Source: Candidatus Elulimicrobium sp. | Lineage (GTDB): Bacteria; Patescibacteriota; Minisyncoccia; Moranbacterales; UBA9337 | Direction of reading: 5' to 3' | NCBI GenBank assembly: GCA_020722485.1 | Contig: DYKS01000002.1 | Location: 1-41,128 of the forward strand | DNA length: 41,128 nt | Shown: piece after piece, positions 23,519 to 32,301 of the stretch | Layout: every line of letters starts with the position of its first letter | How positions within the stretch are numbered: the stretch's first letter is position 1 | Notes under the pieces: model-generated | Told to the model about the DNA's origin: nothing | What the model saw: the letters and a program-made list of their open reading frames with translations, nothing else | Database searches by the model: none | Translations under genes and position numbers: made by a program

Positions 23519-24172
23519 TCAAAATTTTAAATTCAAAATAATTTTTTCCACTTCTTTTAAATTTTTTGCCGCGTAATCGCAACACTCACTAGAACAATTT
23601 TTAAAGCGTCCTTCTAATCGATAAATAAAAATTGTCTCCACTTTGGGGACAATTTTTTTCACATTTTCTATCTGTTCCGCTCGATCGTCCAAAAAATAAA
23701 TTTTTTCTGTTTTGTTTTTTGTTTTCGTCTTTTGTAAATAATTTTTTATTACTTCTCCTTTCATTTTTTTCGTAACGTAAATTTTTTGAAAATAATCTAC
23801 AATACCAGAATTTTTTATTTTTTCTTTCTGAAATTTTCCTATTCCATAAGAAACAAGAATTAAATTTTTTTTACTTAATTTTTCCAAAAAATTTTTCACA
23901 TCCGGAAAAATATAATCGCTAGCAGAATGCAAAAAATTAAATAAATCTTTTTTTAATTTTTCTTTATCAATGTCGGTTTCTTTCGCGATTCTTTCAATTT
24001 GTCGCCAAGGATCATAACAGCGTAAAGCGCTCGATTTTTCTTTCGCAAAATCCGCGTAATAAGTTTTTTCAAAAATTTCTCGAGAAACGTTATGTCTTAA
24101 AAAAACTTTTAGATAGTCTCGTTTGAATTTTCGAGTGTTGAATAAAACATCGTCAAAATCCACGAAAATCAT
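23519..24172 (-). CDS. HAD-superfamily hydrolase
   Basis: This is a cytosolic phosphatase-type protein of the haloacid dehalogenase fold, 217 residues. Motif I is IFVDFDDVLFNT with Asp5 and Asp7, a helical cap follows (about 15-85), motif II is ILVSYG, motif III is a lysine in the YVTKKMKGEVI region, and motif IV is IYFLDDRAEQI. The substrate is unknown. The ATG overlaps the TGA of yvcK by four bases (ATGA), so it is co-translated after leuS and yvcK. The stop codon is TGA. Confidence 0.85.
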   Translation of the reverse strand: MIFVDFDDVLFNTRKFKRDYLKVFLRHNVSREIFEKTYYADFAKEKSSALRCYDPWRQIERIAKETDIDKEKLKKDLFNFLHSASDYIFPDVKNFLEKLSKKNLILVSYGIGKFQKEKIKNSGIVDYFQKIYVTKKMKGEVIKNYLQKTKTKNKTEKIYFLDDRAEQIENVKKIVPKVETIFIYRLEGRFKNCSSECCDYAAKNLKEVEKIILNLKF

Positions 24173-25197
24173 ATTATCTCTTGAATTAAATTGTTATATT
24201 CATCCATTTCTAAAATCATCATCAAAACTTTTGCCAGTTTATCGCTATCATGGCGAATAAAAGAACGCGAATTCGCTATAATATCATTTTTATTTTTTTT
24301 CGGCTGAGTTCGTTTTAAAACATCAGCTTTAATTACTTTATAATTTCTTTTTTTTAAAATATCCTTTTTAAATTCCACAATTGATCCTTTGCCTTCTCTT
24401 TTTTCATATTTTTTTATCAATTTCTTTTCCGGTTTGGTTCCGGAAAAAACCACAAAGTCAATCCTTTCATCGCCAATATAATCATTTATAGAAGCGACAT
24501 AATCGTCCACAGAAAAATTCTCCGTTTGTCCTTTTTTATTAGTCAAATTACAATTATAAACCACTTTGGCGCGACAATTACGAAGCGCTTCAGAAACTCC
24601 CGTTACTAAAAAATTAGGCAGTATTGATCCGTAATGATCACCCGGACCAATAATAATCATATCGGCTTTTTTTATGGCTTCTAATACTTTTAAATTAGCT
24701 TTTACTTTCGGTTTTAAATAAATTTTTTCCACTCCGTATTTCCTAACATCTTTATTATGATCAAGTTGTTTTTCTCCAATAATACTTTTGCCATTTTTAA
24801 GTTTAATCTGTAAATTCATTTTTTTATCAGAAACAGGAATCACTTTTCCTTTGACACTTAAAATCGTAGCCGCTTCTTCCACTCCTTTAGCCAATCTTCC
24901 TTTAATCTTTTCCAAAGCTGATAAAAAGAGATTGCCAAAATTATGTCCTTTGAGTTCTCCTTTTTCAAAACGATAATTCATCAACTCGCGCAAAGTTTCT
25001 GAAGAATTAGAAAGCGCCGTCAAACATTGACGAATATCTCCCGGCGGCAACACGCCTAATTCATCGCGCAAACGACCGGTAGATCCTCCATCATCCGCCA
25101 TAGAAACAACCGCTGTAATATTTACCGGATATTTCTTTAATCCTAAAAGCAAAGTAAAATGTCCTGTTCCACCTCCGATTGTTACTATATTTTTCAT
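24169..25197 (-). CDS. yvcK: YvcK/CofD-family gluconeogenesis factor-like protein
   Basis: YvcK proteins bind UDP-sugars and are needed for growth on gluconeogenic substrates and for cell-wall homeostasis in Bacillus; they are homologous to the transferase CofD. The ATG at 25197 gives 342 residues and the standard MKNIVTIGGGTGHFTLLLGL start. Other hallmarks are VSMADDGGSTGRLRDELG, LPPGDIRQCLTAL, GHNFGNLFLSAL, IIIGPGDHYGSILPN and VYNCNLTNKKGQT. It lies 40 bp downstream of leuS and overlaps the HAD gene. The protein is probably cytosolic. Confidence 0.92.
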   Translation of the reverse strand: MKNIVTIGGGTGHFTLLLGLKKYPVNITAVVSMADDGGSTGRLRDELGVLPPGDIRQCLTALSNSSETLRELMNYRFEKGELKGHNFGNLFLSALEKIKGRLAKGVEEAATILSVKGKVIPVSDKKMNLQIKLKNGKSIIGEKQLDHNKDVRKYGVEKIYLKPKVKANLKVLEAIKKADMIIIGPGDHYGSILPNFLVTGVSEALRNCRAKVVYNCNLTNKKGQTENFSVDDYVASINDYIGDERIDFVVFSGTKPEKKLIKKYEKREGKGSIVEFKKDILKKRNYKVIKADVLKRTQPKKNKNDIIANSRSFIRHDSDKLAKVLMMILEMDEYNNLIQEII

Positions 25198-25237
25198 AAT
25201 TCCGTAAATAAAACACAAACAATCAGTTTAAAAATTT

Positions 25238-27676
25238 TTATTCAATAACTATATTTACCAATCGCCCCGCCACGAATATCACTTTCTTAATTTTTTTTCC
25301 ACTAATATATTTCTGCGTTTTTTCGCTTGAGATCGCCAATTTTTTAGCTTCTTCATCGGAAATATTCACCGACGCTTCAATCCTGTCGCGAACTTTGCCA
25401 TTAATTTGAACCACCATTTCAATTGTTTCTTCTTTGATCAGTTCCGGATCATATGTTGGCCATTTCTCTAAAAATATGAGTTTTTTATTTCTCATTCTCT
25501 CCCATAATTCTTCGGAAATATGCGGCGCAAAAGGAGCAAGAAGTATCAAAAATTTTTCTATCACCGTTTTTGAAAGTTTCTTGTTTTTGATATTATTTAT
25601 AAATATCATCAACTTGCTGATCGCCGTGTTAAATTTCAATTCTTCAATATCTTCCGTTACTCCTTTAATAGTTTTATTCAACAAAAAAGACAACTCTTTG
25701 GAAATTTGTTCTTCACTATTTAAAACCAATTTGTAATTTTGAAAAAGATTCCATACTTTTTCCAAAAACCGATATACCCCTTTCACTCCCTCTTCGTTCC
25801 ACATTACATCATCTTCCAACGGTCCAGCAAACATCATATACATTCGCGTCGCATCCGCGCCAAATTTAGACACCATTTCATCAGGATTAACCACATTACC
25901 TTTGGATTTACTCATCTTTACTCCGTTTTTATCCAACACCATTCCTTGATGACGTAATTTCAAAAACGGCTCGTCAAAATCAATTAGTCCAATTTTTTTC
26001 AACGCTTTAATAAAAAATCGCGCGTAAAGAAGATGTAAATAAGTATGTTCCGCCCCGCCAATATAGAGATCCACTGGCAACCACCTTTTTAATTTTTCTG
26101 GCGCGCAAAATTCTTTTTCATTTTTTGTATCCGGATAACGCAAAAAATACCAAGAAGAATCCACAAAAGTATCCAAAGTGTCCACCTCCGGTATCCAGTT
26201 TTGTCCGAATAATTTTTCCGTTCGTTCTTTGAGTTCTTTTGATTTTTTAAGCGGTGATTCGCCTGTTGGCGTAAAATCTACATCTTTCGGTAAAAGCCAC
26301 GGCAAATTTTCTTCACCTACGAATTTCGCCTCTCCCTCTGGCGAATAAACAATCGGTATGGGACAACCCCAATACCTTTGTCGCGAAACTGACCAATCGC
26401 GTAAACGATAATTTGAGGTTATTTCCCCGCCTACAAATTCTGTAATTTTCTTCTTCGCCTTCTCGCTTTCCATTCCGTCAAACTTTCCTGAATTAATTAA
26501 TTTTCCTTCTCCCGTGTAAATCTCTTCGGAAATATTTTTTCCAGAAATAACTTTTTTTATCTTAAGTTTGAACTTCTTTGCAAACTCATAATCCCGATTA
26601 TCATGCGCTGGCACAGCCATAATTGCACCCGTACCATATTCACCAAGAACATAATCCGCCACAAAAATTGGCACTTCTTCCCCATTAGCGGGATTGATCG
26701 CTTTAATCCCTTTTAATTCAACTCCTGTTTTTTCTTTATTCTCAATTCGCTCCCTTTCTGTCTTATTTTTCGCTTGTCTTACATATTTCTCAACCTCATC
26801 ATAATTTTTAATTCTTATTTTTTCATTTTCAATTAATGAATGTTCCGGCGCCACTACTAAATAAGTTACCCCAAACAAAGTATCTGGCCGAGTGGTAAAA
26901 ACTGTAATTTCTCCAATTTTATTTTTTTTACCAGCGTAAATTTTTTCATCGTTTGAAAATTGAAAATTAAAAATTGGAAATTTTAAAAGCGATCCTTCTG
27001 ATCTCCCAATCCAATTTTTTTGATTCTTTTTGGTGGATTCTGGCCAATCTAATTTATCCAAATCATTGATTAAATCCTCAGCAAAATCAGTAATTTTAAA
27101 AAACCATCCCAATACTTCTTTTTGCTCAATCTTGGTTTTACAGCGTTCACATCTTCCATCCACTACTTGCTCATTGGCAATACTGGTTTGACAAGATGGA
27201 CACCAATTAATTTTATCCATTTTTCTTTCCACTAATCCATTTTGAAAAAATTTTCCAAAAATATATTGTGTCCATTTGTAATAAGAAGGATCGGAAGTAT
27301 AAATTAAATTTTTCAAATCGTGTCCTAAACCTAACATTTTCATTTGACGCAAATAATTGTCCGTATTTTTCTTGGTTGTTTTTTCGGGATGAATTCCGGT
27401 TTTTACGGCATAATTTTCCGCTGGCAAACCAAAAGAATCAAAACCCTGCGGATGCAAAACATCATATCCTTGCATTTTTTTGAAACGATAAATTATATCC
27501 GAAGCAGTATAAGATTCCGTGTGTCCCATATGCAATCCGTCTCCCGATGGATAAGGAAACATATCTAAAACATAATATTTTTTCTTTTCGGGTTCGTCTT
27601 TATGTTCATATAATTTCTCTTTTGTCCATCTTTCTTGCCATTTTTCTTCAATTTTTTGATGATTATATTTTTCCAT
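25238..27676 (-). CDS. leuS: Leucyl-tRNA synthetase
   Basis: This class I synthetase charges tRNA-Leu and edits mischarged tRNA. The 812 residues include MFPYPSGDGLHMGH (HIGH equivalent HMGH, 49-52) and a WCPSCQTSIANEQV/CERCKTK zinc-like region. The CP1 editing domain has FTTRPDTLFGVTYLVVAPEH and YGTGAIMAVPAHDNRD. RYWGCPIPIVY and KMSKS (587-591) follow, then the anticodon-binding domain and the C-terminal domain with VQINGKVRDRI. A short segment, LLKFPIFNFQFSNDEK, before the editing domain is encoded by an A/T-rich near-repetitive stretch and looks inserted. A promoter with a 17 bp spacer lies just upstream, leaving a leader of only about 13 nt. Confidence 0.97.
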   Translation of the reverse strand: MEKYNHQKIEEKWQERWTKEKLYEHKDEPEKKKYYVLDMFPYPSGDGLHMGHTESYTASDIIYRFKKMQGYDVLHPQGFDSFGLPAENYAVKTGIHPEKTTKKNTDNYLRQMKMLGLGHDLKNLIYTSDPSYYKWTQYIFGKFFQNGLVERKMDKINWCPSCQTSIANEQVVDGRCERCKTKIEQKEVLGWFFKITDFAEDLINDLDKLDWPESTKKNQKNWIGRSEGSLLKFPIFNFQFSNDEKIYAGKKNKIGEITVFTTRPDTLFGVTYLVVAPEHSLIENEKIRIKNYDEVEKYVRQAKNKTERERIENKEKTGVELKGIKAINPANGEEVPIFVADYVLGEYGTGAIMAVPAHDNRDYEFAKKFKLKIKKVISGKNISEEIYTGEGKLINSGKFDGMESEKAKKKITEFVGGEITSNYRLRDWSVSRQRYWGCPIPIVYSPEGEAKFVGEENLPWLLPKDVDFTPTGESPLKKSKELKERTEKLFGQNWIPEVDTLDTFVDSSWYFLRYPDTKNEKEFCAPEKLKRWLPVDLYIGGAEHTYLHLLYARFFIKALKKIGLIDFDEPFLKLRHQGMVLDKNGVKMSKSKGNVVNPDEMVSKFGADATRMYMMFAGPLEDDVMWNEEGVKGVYRFLEKVWNLFQNYKLVLNSEEQISKELSFLLNKTIKGVTEDIEELKFNTAISKLMIFINNIKNKKLSKTVIEKFLILLAPFAPHISEELWERMRNKKLIFLEKWPTYDPELIKEETIEMVVQINGKVRDRIEASVNISDEEAKKLAISSEKTQKYISGKKIKKVIFVAGRLVNIVIE

Positions 27677-27695
27677 AATTTTTTTTAATATCTTA

Positions 27696-27724
27696 ATATT
27701 ATCTTATTTTTCAGCTTTTTTCAA
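27696..27724 (-). promoter_or_regulatory. Promoter for leuS-yvcK-HAD
   Basis: On the minus strand there is TTGAAA (27719-27724), a 17 bp spacer and TAATAT (27696-27701). The start codon is at 27676. Confidence 0.6.
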
Positions 27725-27747
27725 CTAAAAAAACGAGACGTTTCCCC

Positions 27748-27775
27748 TTGAAAAAATAAAAAAAAAGAGTAAACT
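27748..27775 (+). promoter_or_regulatory. Promoter for miaB-miaA, very close to the start codon
   Basis: TTGAAA (27748-27753), a 16 bp spacer and TAAACT (27770-27775). The first ATG is at 27778 and a second in-frame ATG at 27787. If this promoter is right the message starts at or after the first ATG, which favours the second. Confidence 0.45.
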
Positions 27776-27777
27776 TA

Positions 27778-29208
27778 ATGGAACTTATGCTCCCGAAATA
27801 TCTTATCAAAACTTTTGGTTGCCAAATGAATTATAGCGATTCAGAAAGAATTGCCGCTTTTTTAGATTTCTTTGGTTTAAAAGAAGTAAAAGAGAAAAAA
27901 ACTGTTCAATTTTCTACTTCCAATTATTTAAAATCTTCAAAAGCGAAAAATTTAATAATTATTTTCAATACTTGCGGCGTGCGTCAAATGGCGGAAGATC
28001 GCGTGTATGGCCAAGTTCATAATTTGCGCAAAAACAATCCGCAAATCAAAATAATTTTAACCGGCTGTTTAGCACTCCGAGCGGACGTTCAAAAAAGATT
28101 AAAAGAGAAGGTAGATTTATTTTTTCCAATAAATCAACTACAACAACTGGAAAAGTGGCTTATTAAAAATTATCCCGAAATTGAAAATTTAAATTTAAAA
28201 AATTCTGTTTTTAAAAACCAAACTTTATCTCAAGAAAATATCTCTTATCTTTCTATTAAACCCAAATATTTTAATAAATTTTCAGCTTATGTTCCCATTA
28301 TGACCGGCTGTAATAATTTTTGTTCTTATTGTGTCGTTCCTTACGCGCGCGGAAGAGAAATTTCCCGTCCAGCAACGGAAATTTTGAAAGAAATTAAAGA
28401 TTTAATTAGAAAAAAATATCAACATATCATTTTATTGGGACAAAACGTCAATTCTTATACTGATGGAAAAAATAATTTCTCCGCTTTGTTAAAAAAAATA
28501 AACGCATTGCCGGGAAATTTTTGGTTAAGTTTTTTAAGCAATCATCCTAAAAATGTAACTGATGAAATGATTGAGACTGTCGCTAAAAGCGAAAAAGTTT
28601 GCGAATTTTTCCATTTGCCGATTCAGTCCGGCAATGACGAAATTTTAAGAAAAATGAATCGCCACTATACCGCCCAACAATATTTAAACTTAATAAATAA
28701 AATAAAAAAAGCTTATAAAAAATATAAACCGGACAAACTTTTTTCTTTAACCGGCGACATTATTGTCGGTTTTCCCGGAGAAACAAAAAAACAATTTTTA
28801 GATTCGGCGAAAATTATGCGTCAAGTAAAATATGATATGGTTTATTTTGGACAATTTTCTCCTCGCCCCGGCACCGTCGCTTGGAAAATGAAAGACAATG
28901 TCTCTAAAAAAGAAAAAAAACAACGAGAAAAATTTCTCAATGAAATTCTCAAAGAAACCTCTTTAAAAAATAACCAAAAGTACGTCGGAAAAATACTGGA
29001 AGTTTTACTAGAAAAAAAAGAAGGAAATTTTTATTTTGGAAAAACCCGCACAATGAAAAATGTAAAAGTTATAGCAACAAACAAAAAGAATTTAATCGGA
29101 AAAATAATTCTAGTAAAAATAACGCGCGCGCATATTTGGAATTTAGAAGGAAAAATCGTTTCAAAAACTAATAACATTCACCGACAACCAAATGAAAAAA
29201 AAGAATAA
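27778..29208 (+). CDS. miaB: tRNA-2-methylthio-N6-dimethylallyladenosine synthase MiaB
   Basis: MiaB is a radical SAM methylthiotransferase that converts i6A37 to ms2i6A37 in tRNAs reading UNN codons. The 476 residues have the N-terminal UPF0004 domain with cluster cysteines Cys15 (TFGCQMN), Cys66 (NTCGVR) and Cys97 (TGCLA). The radical SAM cluster is GCNNFCSYCVVPYARG (Cys178, Cys182, Cys185), and LLGQNVNSY, HLPIQSGND, DIIVGFPGET and a C-terminal TRAM domain follow. Two short lysine/asparagine/serine-rich segments (about 36-57 and 136-160) lengthen the N-terminal half. miaA starts 17 bases before its stop, so the two successive steps of A37 modification are translationally coupled. Confidence 0.95.
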   Translation: MELMLPKYLIKTFGCQMNYSDSERIAAFLDFFGLKEVKEKKTVQFSTSNYLKSSKAKNLIIIFNTCGVRQMAEDRVYGQVHNLRKNNPQIKIILTGCLALRADVQKRLKEKVDLFFPINQLQQLEKWLIKNYPEIENLNLKNSVFKNQTLSQENISYLSIKPKYFNKFSAYVPIMTGCNNFCSYCVVPYARGREISRPATEILKEIKDLIRKKYQHIILLGQNVNSYTDGKNNFSALLKKINALPGNFWLSFLSNHPKNVTDEMIETVAKSEKVCEFFHLPIQSGNDEILRKMNRHYTAQQYLNLINKIKKAYKKYKPDKLFSLTGDIIVGFPGETKKQFLDSAKIMRQVKYDMVYFGQFSPRPGTVAWKMKDNVSKKEKKQREKFLNEILKETSLKNNQKYVGKILEVLLEKKEGNFYFGKTRTMKNVKVIATNKKNLIGKIILVKITRAHIWNLEGKIVSKTNNIHRQPNEKKE

Positions 29209-30187
29209 ACTCAAAGAGCAACCTACTAATAAAATCCTCGTTATTCTAGGACCCACTGCTTCTGGAAAATCGGATTTAGCAATTCAATTAGCGCGCGAAT
29301 TCGAAGGAGAAATCATTTCCGCCGATTCCCGACAAGTATATCGAGGAATGGATATTGGCTCGGGAAAAGTAACGCGCGATTCTTTTTCTCCGCGAATAAA
29401 TTCAGAAACAAAACCGCTTCCCAAAAACAAAAAAATAATTCCTTATTGGAGCGAAGGCATCCCTCATTATCTCATTGACATCGTTAATCCTAAAACAAAA
29501 TATAACGCCGCTAAATTTAAAAAAGACGCCGAAAAAATTATAAAGTATATTCTTTCACGCGGGAAAATTCCCATTATCTGCGGCGGTACTGGTTTCTGGA
29601 TTAAAACCATTGTGGATAATATTTCTTTTCCGAATGTTAAACCAGATTGGAAATTACGCAATCAATTGCGCGACAAAAGCGCCGCTGAATTATTCAAAAA
29701 ATTAAAAGAACTTGATCGCGAACGCGCTAAAACTATTGATCCTAAAAATAAAGTTCGTTTAATTCGCGCTATTGAAATCTGCCAATCAATCGGCAAAGTT
29801 CCTCCTGTTTATCATATTTCAGGCGGCGCGTGTTATCAATTTATTCAAATCGGGATTGATCGACCAAAAGAAGAATTAAATTTAAAAATTAAAAAAAGAT
29901 TAGAAGAAAGATTTAAGCAAGGAATGATTGAAGAAGTAAAAAAATTACACAAAGAAAAGAAAGCGAGTTGGAAAAGGTTGGAAGAGTTTGGATTGGAATA
30001 TCGTTGGATCGCTCGTTTCTTGCAAGAAAAAATATCAGAAAAAGAAATGAAAGAAAATCTTTATCAAGCTATTTGCGCTTACGCTAAACGGCAGAGAACT
30101 TGGTTTAAAAAAGACCAAAGAATAATATGGTTAAAAGATTATTCAGAGATTAAAAAAACGATAAAAAATTTTTTAAAAGAAAAATAA
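29192..30187 (+). CDS. miaA: tRNA dimethylallyltransferase MiaA
   Basis: MiaA transfers the dimethylallyl group to N6 of A37, making i6A, the substrate of MiaB. The 331 residues show the P-loop GPTASGKS (20-27), IISADSRQVYRGMDIGSGK, IPHYLIDIVNP, FKKDAEKII and IICGGTGFWIKTIVD. Later come DPKNKVRLIRAIEI and the C-terminal YAKRQRTWFKKD, all diagnostic. A segment of about 20 residues after GSGKVTRDSF (about 69-90) is longer than in most homologues. It overlaps miaB by 17 bases and ends the operon; a dispersed repeat follows. Confidence 0.95.
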   Translation: MKKKNKLKEQPTNKILVILGPTASGKSDLAIQLAREFEGEIISADSRQVYRGMDIGSGKVTRDSFSPRINSETKPLPKNKKIIPYWSEGIPHYLIDIVNPKTKYNAAKFKKDAEKIIKYILSRGKIPIICGGTGFWIKTIVDNISFPNVKPDWKLRNQLRDKSAAELFKKLKELDRERAKTIDPKNKVRLIRAIEICQSIGKVPPVYHISGGACYQFIQIGIDRPKEELNLKIKKRLEERFKQGMIEEVKKLHKEKKASWKRLEEFGLEYRWIARFLQEKISEKEMKENLYQAICAYAKRQRTWFKKDQRIIWLKDYSEIKKTIKNFLKEK

Positions 30188-30285
30188 TATGTGCCGCGCG
30201 TTATACAGCAACATTACTATTTTAAAATTTAAGAAATGAATGAGATTAATTATTAATTATTAAAGGTTTAATATTTAAAAATTGA

Positions 30286-30416
30286 ATCTTTGTCATTAAA
30301 GTAGATTCCCGCCAGAGTTTGACCTCGTGAAAACGGGGGCGGAAATGATAGGGAAAACGCAAGAATGACAAATAAAAATAACTAGCCGAAAAGCAAATAA
30401 CGCAATGAAATCTAGC
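30286..30416 (+). repeat. Dispersed intergenic repeat, copy 4 (degenerate)
   Basis: Between the convergent miaA and gatB genes. It contains TTTGTCATT, AGATTCCCGCC, GGGGGCGGAAATGATAGGGA, AAACGCAAGAATGACAAATA and the flank AAAATAACTAGCCGAAAAGC ending AAATCTAGC. The order is the same as in copies 1-3, with a changed central loop. The start of the 232 bp gap (30188-30285) shows no gene. Confidence 0.75.
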
Positions 30417-30419
30417 AAA

Positions 30420-31910
30420 TTATTGAAGCAATTTTTTGAGCATTTTCATCGCTAACTGGGGATTGGCTTTTCCTTGCGTTTCTTTCATAATTTGCCCCAT
30501 CAAAAATTTCAGAGCATTTTCTTTGCCTGCTCGGTAATCCGTCACGGAAGCGGAATTTTTTTCAATAACTTTTTTAGCAATATTCTCCAATTCTCCCTCA
30601 TCGCTTACCTGAATTAAATTTTTGTTTGTGATAATTTGACTGGGATCGCCTCCTTTTTTATACATTTCCGCCAGCACTTGTTGAGCGGCGCTGGAATTGA
30701 TTTTTCCGTCCGCCACAAAACCGATCAGTTCGGCGTAATTTTCTGGAGTAATTTTTATTTCTGTTATTTTCTGTCCATGTTCTACTAAATGTTTTCTCAA
30801 TTCCGTGTTAATGTAATTAGCCGCTAATTTAATTATTTTTTCTTCATCCGCGATAATTTCTCTCGCTTCTTTTTTTTCTTTTAATTCGCTAATCGTTTTT
30901 TCAAAATAATCAGCCAGATCGCGTTCGGAAACCAAAATTTCCACCGCCTCCGGAGTTAGTTTGTATTGTTTTAAAAATCGTTCTTTTTTCGCGTCAGGAA
31001 GTTCAGGAAGTCGCATTTTTAGATCTTCAAAATACGCGTCGGAAAATTCCATAGGAGGAATATCCGGCTCGGGAAAATAACGGTAATCAGCGGCTGTCTC
31101 TTTAACACGTTGAGAAACAGTAATACCGCGATTTAAATCCCAACCGCGAGTTTCTTGAATGACATCCTGACCATTTTCTAAAATTTCTTTTTGCCTTTCA
31201 ATTTCATAATTAATCGCCTTTTCCACAAATTTAAATGAGTTAATATTTTTTATTTCCACTTTAGTTCCGCTTAATCTGTCTTGTCCTTCTTTGTATAAAG
31301 AAACATTGGCTTCGCAGCGCATATTTCCCTTTTCCATATCCGCGTCTGAAATTCCTAGATATCGACAAATTTGCTGTAATTTCTGAGAAAAAATTCGCGC
31401 TTCTTCTCCCGACTCAAAATCAGGTTCGGTAACCAGTTCCATTAGTGGTAAACCGGCACGATTAAAATCCAATAAAGAATAACCCGCTCCTTTGAGATGA
31501 AGAGATTTTCCTGTGTCTTCTTCTAAATGAATTCGAGTAATTCCTATTCGTTTGTTAGCGCGCGCTTCTTTACCTACAGAAATATCTAAATAACCCTTTT
31601 CACATAAAGGTTCATCGTATTGGGAAATTTGATAACCTTTGGGAATGTCGGGATAAAAATAATTTTTGCGATCAAATTTTGATTTTTTACGTAACTGACA
31701 ATTTAAAGCCAATCCTGCCAACTGAACAAATTCCACCGCTTTTCGATTAGGAACCGGTAAAGTGCCGGGATGCCCCATACAAACAGGACAAATATTAACA
31801 TTCGGTTCTTTTTCTAATCCCATTCCGTTCTTGCAATCGCAAAACATCTTGGACTGAGTTTTCAATTCCACATGAATTTCCATTCCAATTGTCGCTTTAT
31901 ATTTGTTCAT
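30420..31910 (-). CDS. gatB: Aspartyl/glutamyl-tRNA amidotransferase subunit B
   Basis: GatB is the kinase-transamidase subunit of GatCAB, which converts Glu-tRNA-Gln and/or Asp-tRNA-Asn to the amidated forms; gatA and gatC are not in this window. The 496 residues start with YKATIGMEIHVELKTQSKMFC and contain the zinc site (CDC near 24-26 and ICPVCMGHPG). KSKFDRKNYFYPDIPKGYQISQYD, LEEDTGKS, EPDF and RCEANVS follow. The YqeY-like tail domain (about 350-496) ends with FLMGQIMKETQGKANPQL. It is the last gene of a leftward run whose upstream members handle nucleotides, 42 bp after the MazG-like gene. Confidence 0.97.
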   Translation of the reverse strand: MNKYKATIGMEIHVELKTQSKMFCDCKNGMGLEKEPNVNICPVCMGHPGTLPVPNRKAVEFVQLAGLALNCQLRKKSKFDRKNYFYPDIPKGYQISQYDEPLCEKGYLDISVGKEARANKRIGITRIHLEEDTGKSLHLKGAGYSLLDFNRAGLPLMELVTEPDFESGEEARIFSQKLQQICRYLGISDADMEKGNMRCEANVSLYKEGQDRLSGTKVEIKNINSFKFVEKAINYEIERQKEILENGQDVIQETRGWDLNRGITVSQRVKETAADYRYFPEPDIPPMEFSDAYFEDLKMRLPELPDAKKERFLKQYKLTPEAVEILVSERDLADYFEKTISELKEKKEAREIIADEEKIIKLAANYINTELRKHLVEHGQKITEIKITPENYAELIGFVADGKINSSAAQQVLAEMYKKGGDPSQIITNKNLIQVSDEGELENIAKKVIEKNSASVTDYRAGKENALKFLMGQIMKETQGKANPQLAMKMLKKLLQ

Positions 31911-31952
31911 AATTTAATGCAACGTAAATACAAAATTATAAATCATTAATAC

Positions 31953-32282
31953 TTATCTTTCGTCTCCACTGCCTCCAATTTTTCCCCGCTCCATTCGACT
32001 GGATAATTTTTCAATATTTTTTTCCGCCACTTTATTTAAATCTAAACCTAGCTCCGTCACTATTTGCGACACATACCATAAAACATCGCCTAATTCTTTT
32101 TCTATTTTTTCTTTTGTTTCTTCATCAATTTTTCCTCCTTTATCTCTAATAACTTTTTTAATTTTTTCCGCCACTTCTCCCGATTCTCCCGCCAATCCCA
32201 AAGTAGGATAAATAAAATTACTTCCGGCATCAGGATAAATAGCCGTCTTTCTTGATTTTTTTTGATATTCGTTAAAATCCAT
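31953..32282 (-). CDS. MazG-like nucleotide pyrophosphohydrolase
   Basis: This is an all-alpha NTP pyrophosphatase that hydrolyses nucleoside triphosphates to monophosphate and pyrophosphate, often as house-cleaning. The 109 residues carry the metal-binding pattern: LGLAGESGEVAEKIKK (E-x-x-E) and EKELGDVLWYVSQI (E-x-x-D). This length matches the short single-domain members. It lies 19 bp downstream of the Tmk-like gene and 42 bp upstream of gatB. In a thymidylate cassette a dUTP- or dCTP-type substrate would make sense, but specificity cannot be read from sequence. Confidence 0.87.
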   Translation of the reverse strand: MDFNEYQKKSRKTAIYPDAGSNFIYPTLGLAGESGEVAEKIKKVIRDKGGKIDEETKEKIEKELGDVLWYVSQIVTELGLDLNKVAEKNIEKLSSRMERGKIGGSGDER

Positions 32283-32301
32283 AAATTTGATAAAACTTTA
32301 A

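Noticed and set aside
27728..27743. Small hairpin (AAACG-AGA-CGTTT) between leuS and miaB as a terminator
   Set aside because: It lies between two divergent promoters, the stem is only 5 bp and there is no T tract in a useful place.
4184..30416. The repeat copies as a CRISPR array
   Set aside because: Copies are kilobases apart, diverged and palindromic, without regular spacers or cas genes.
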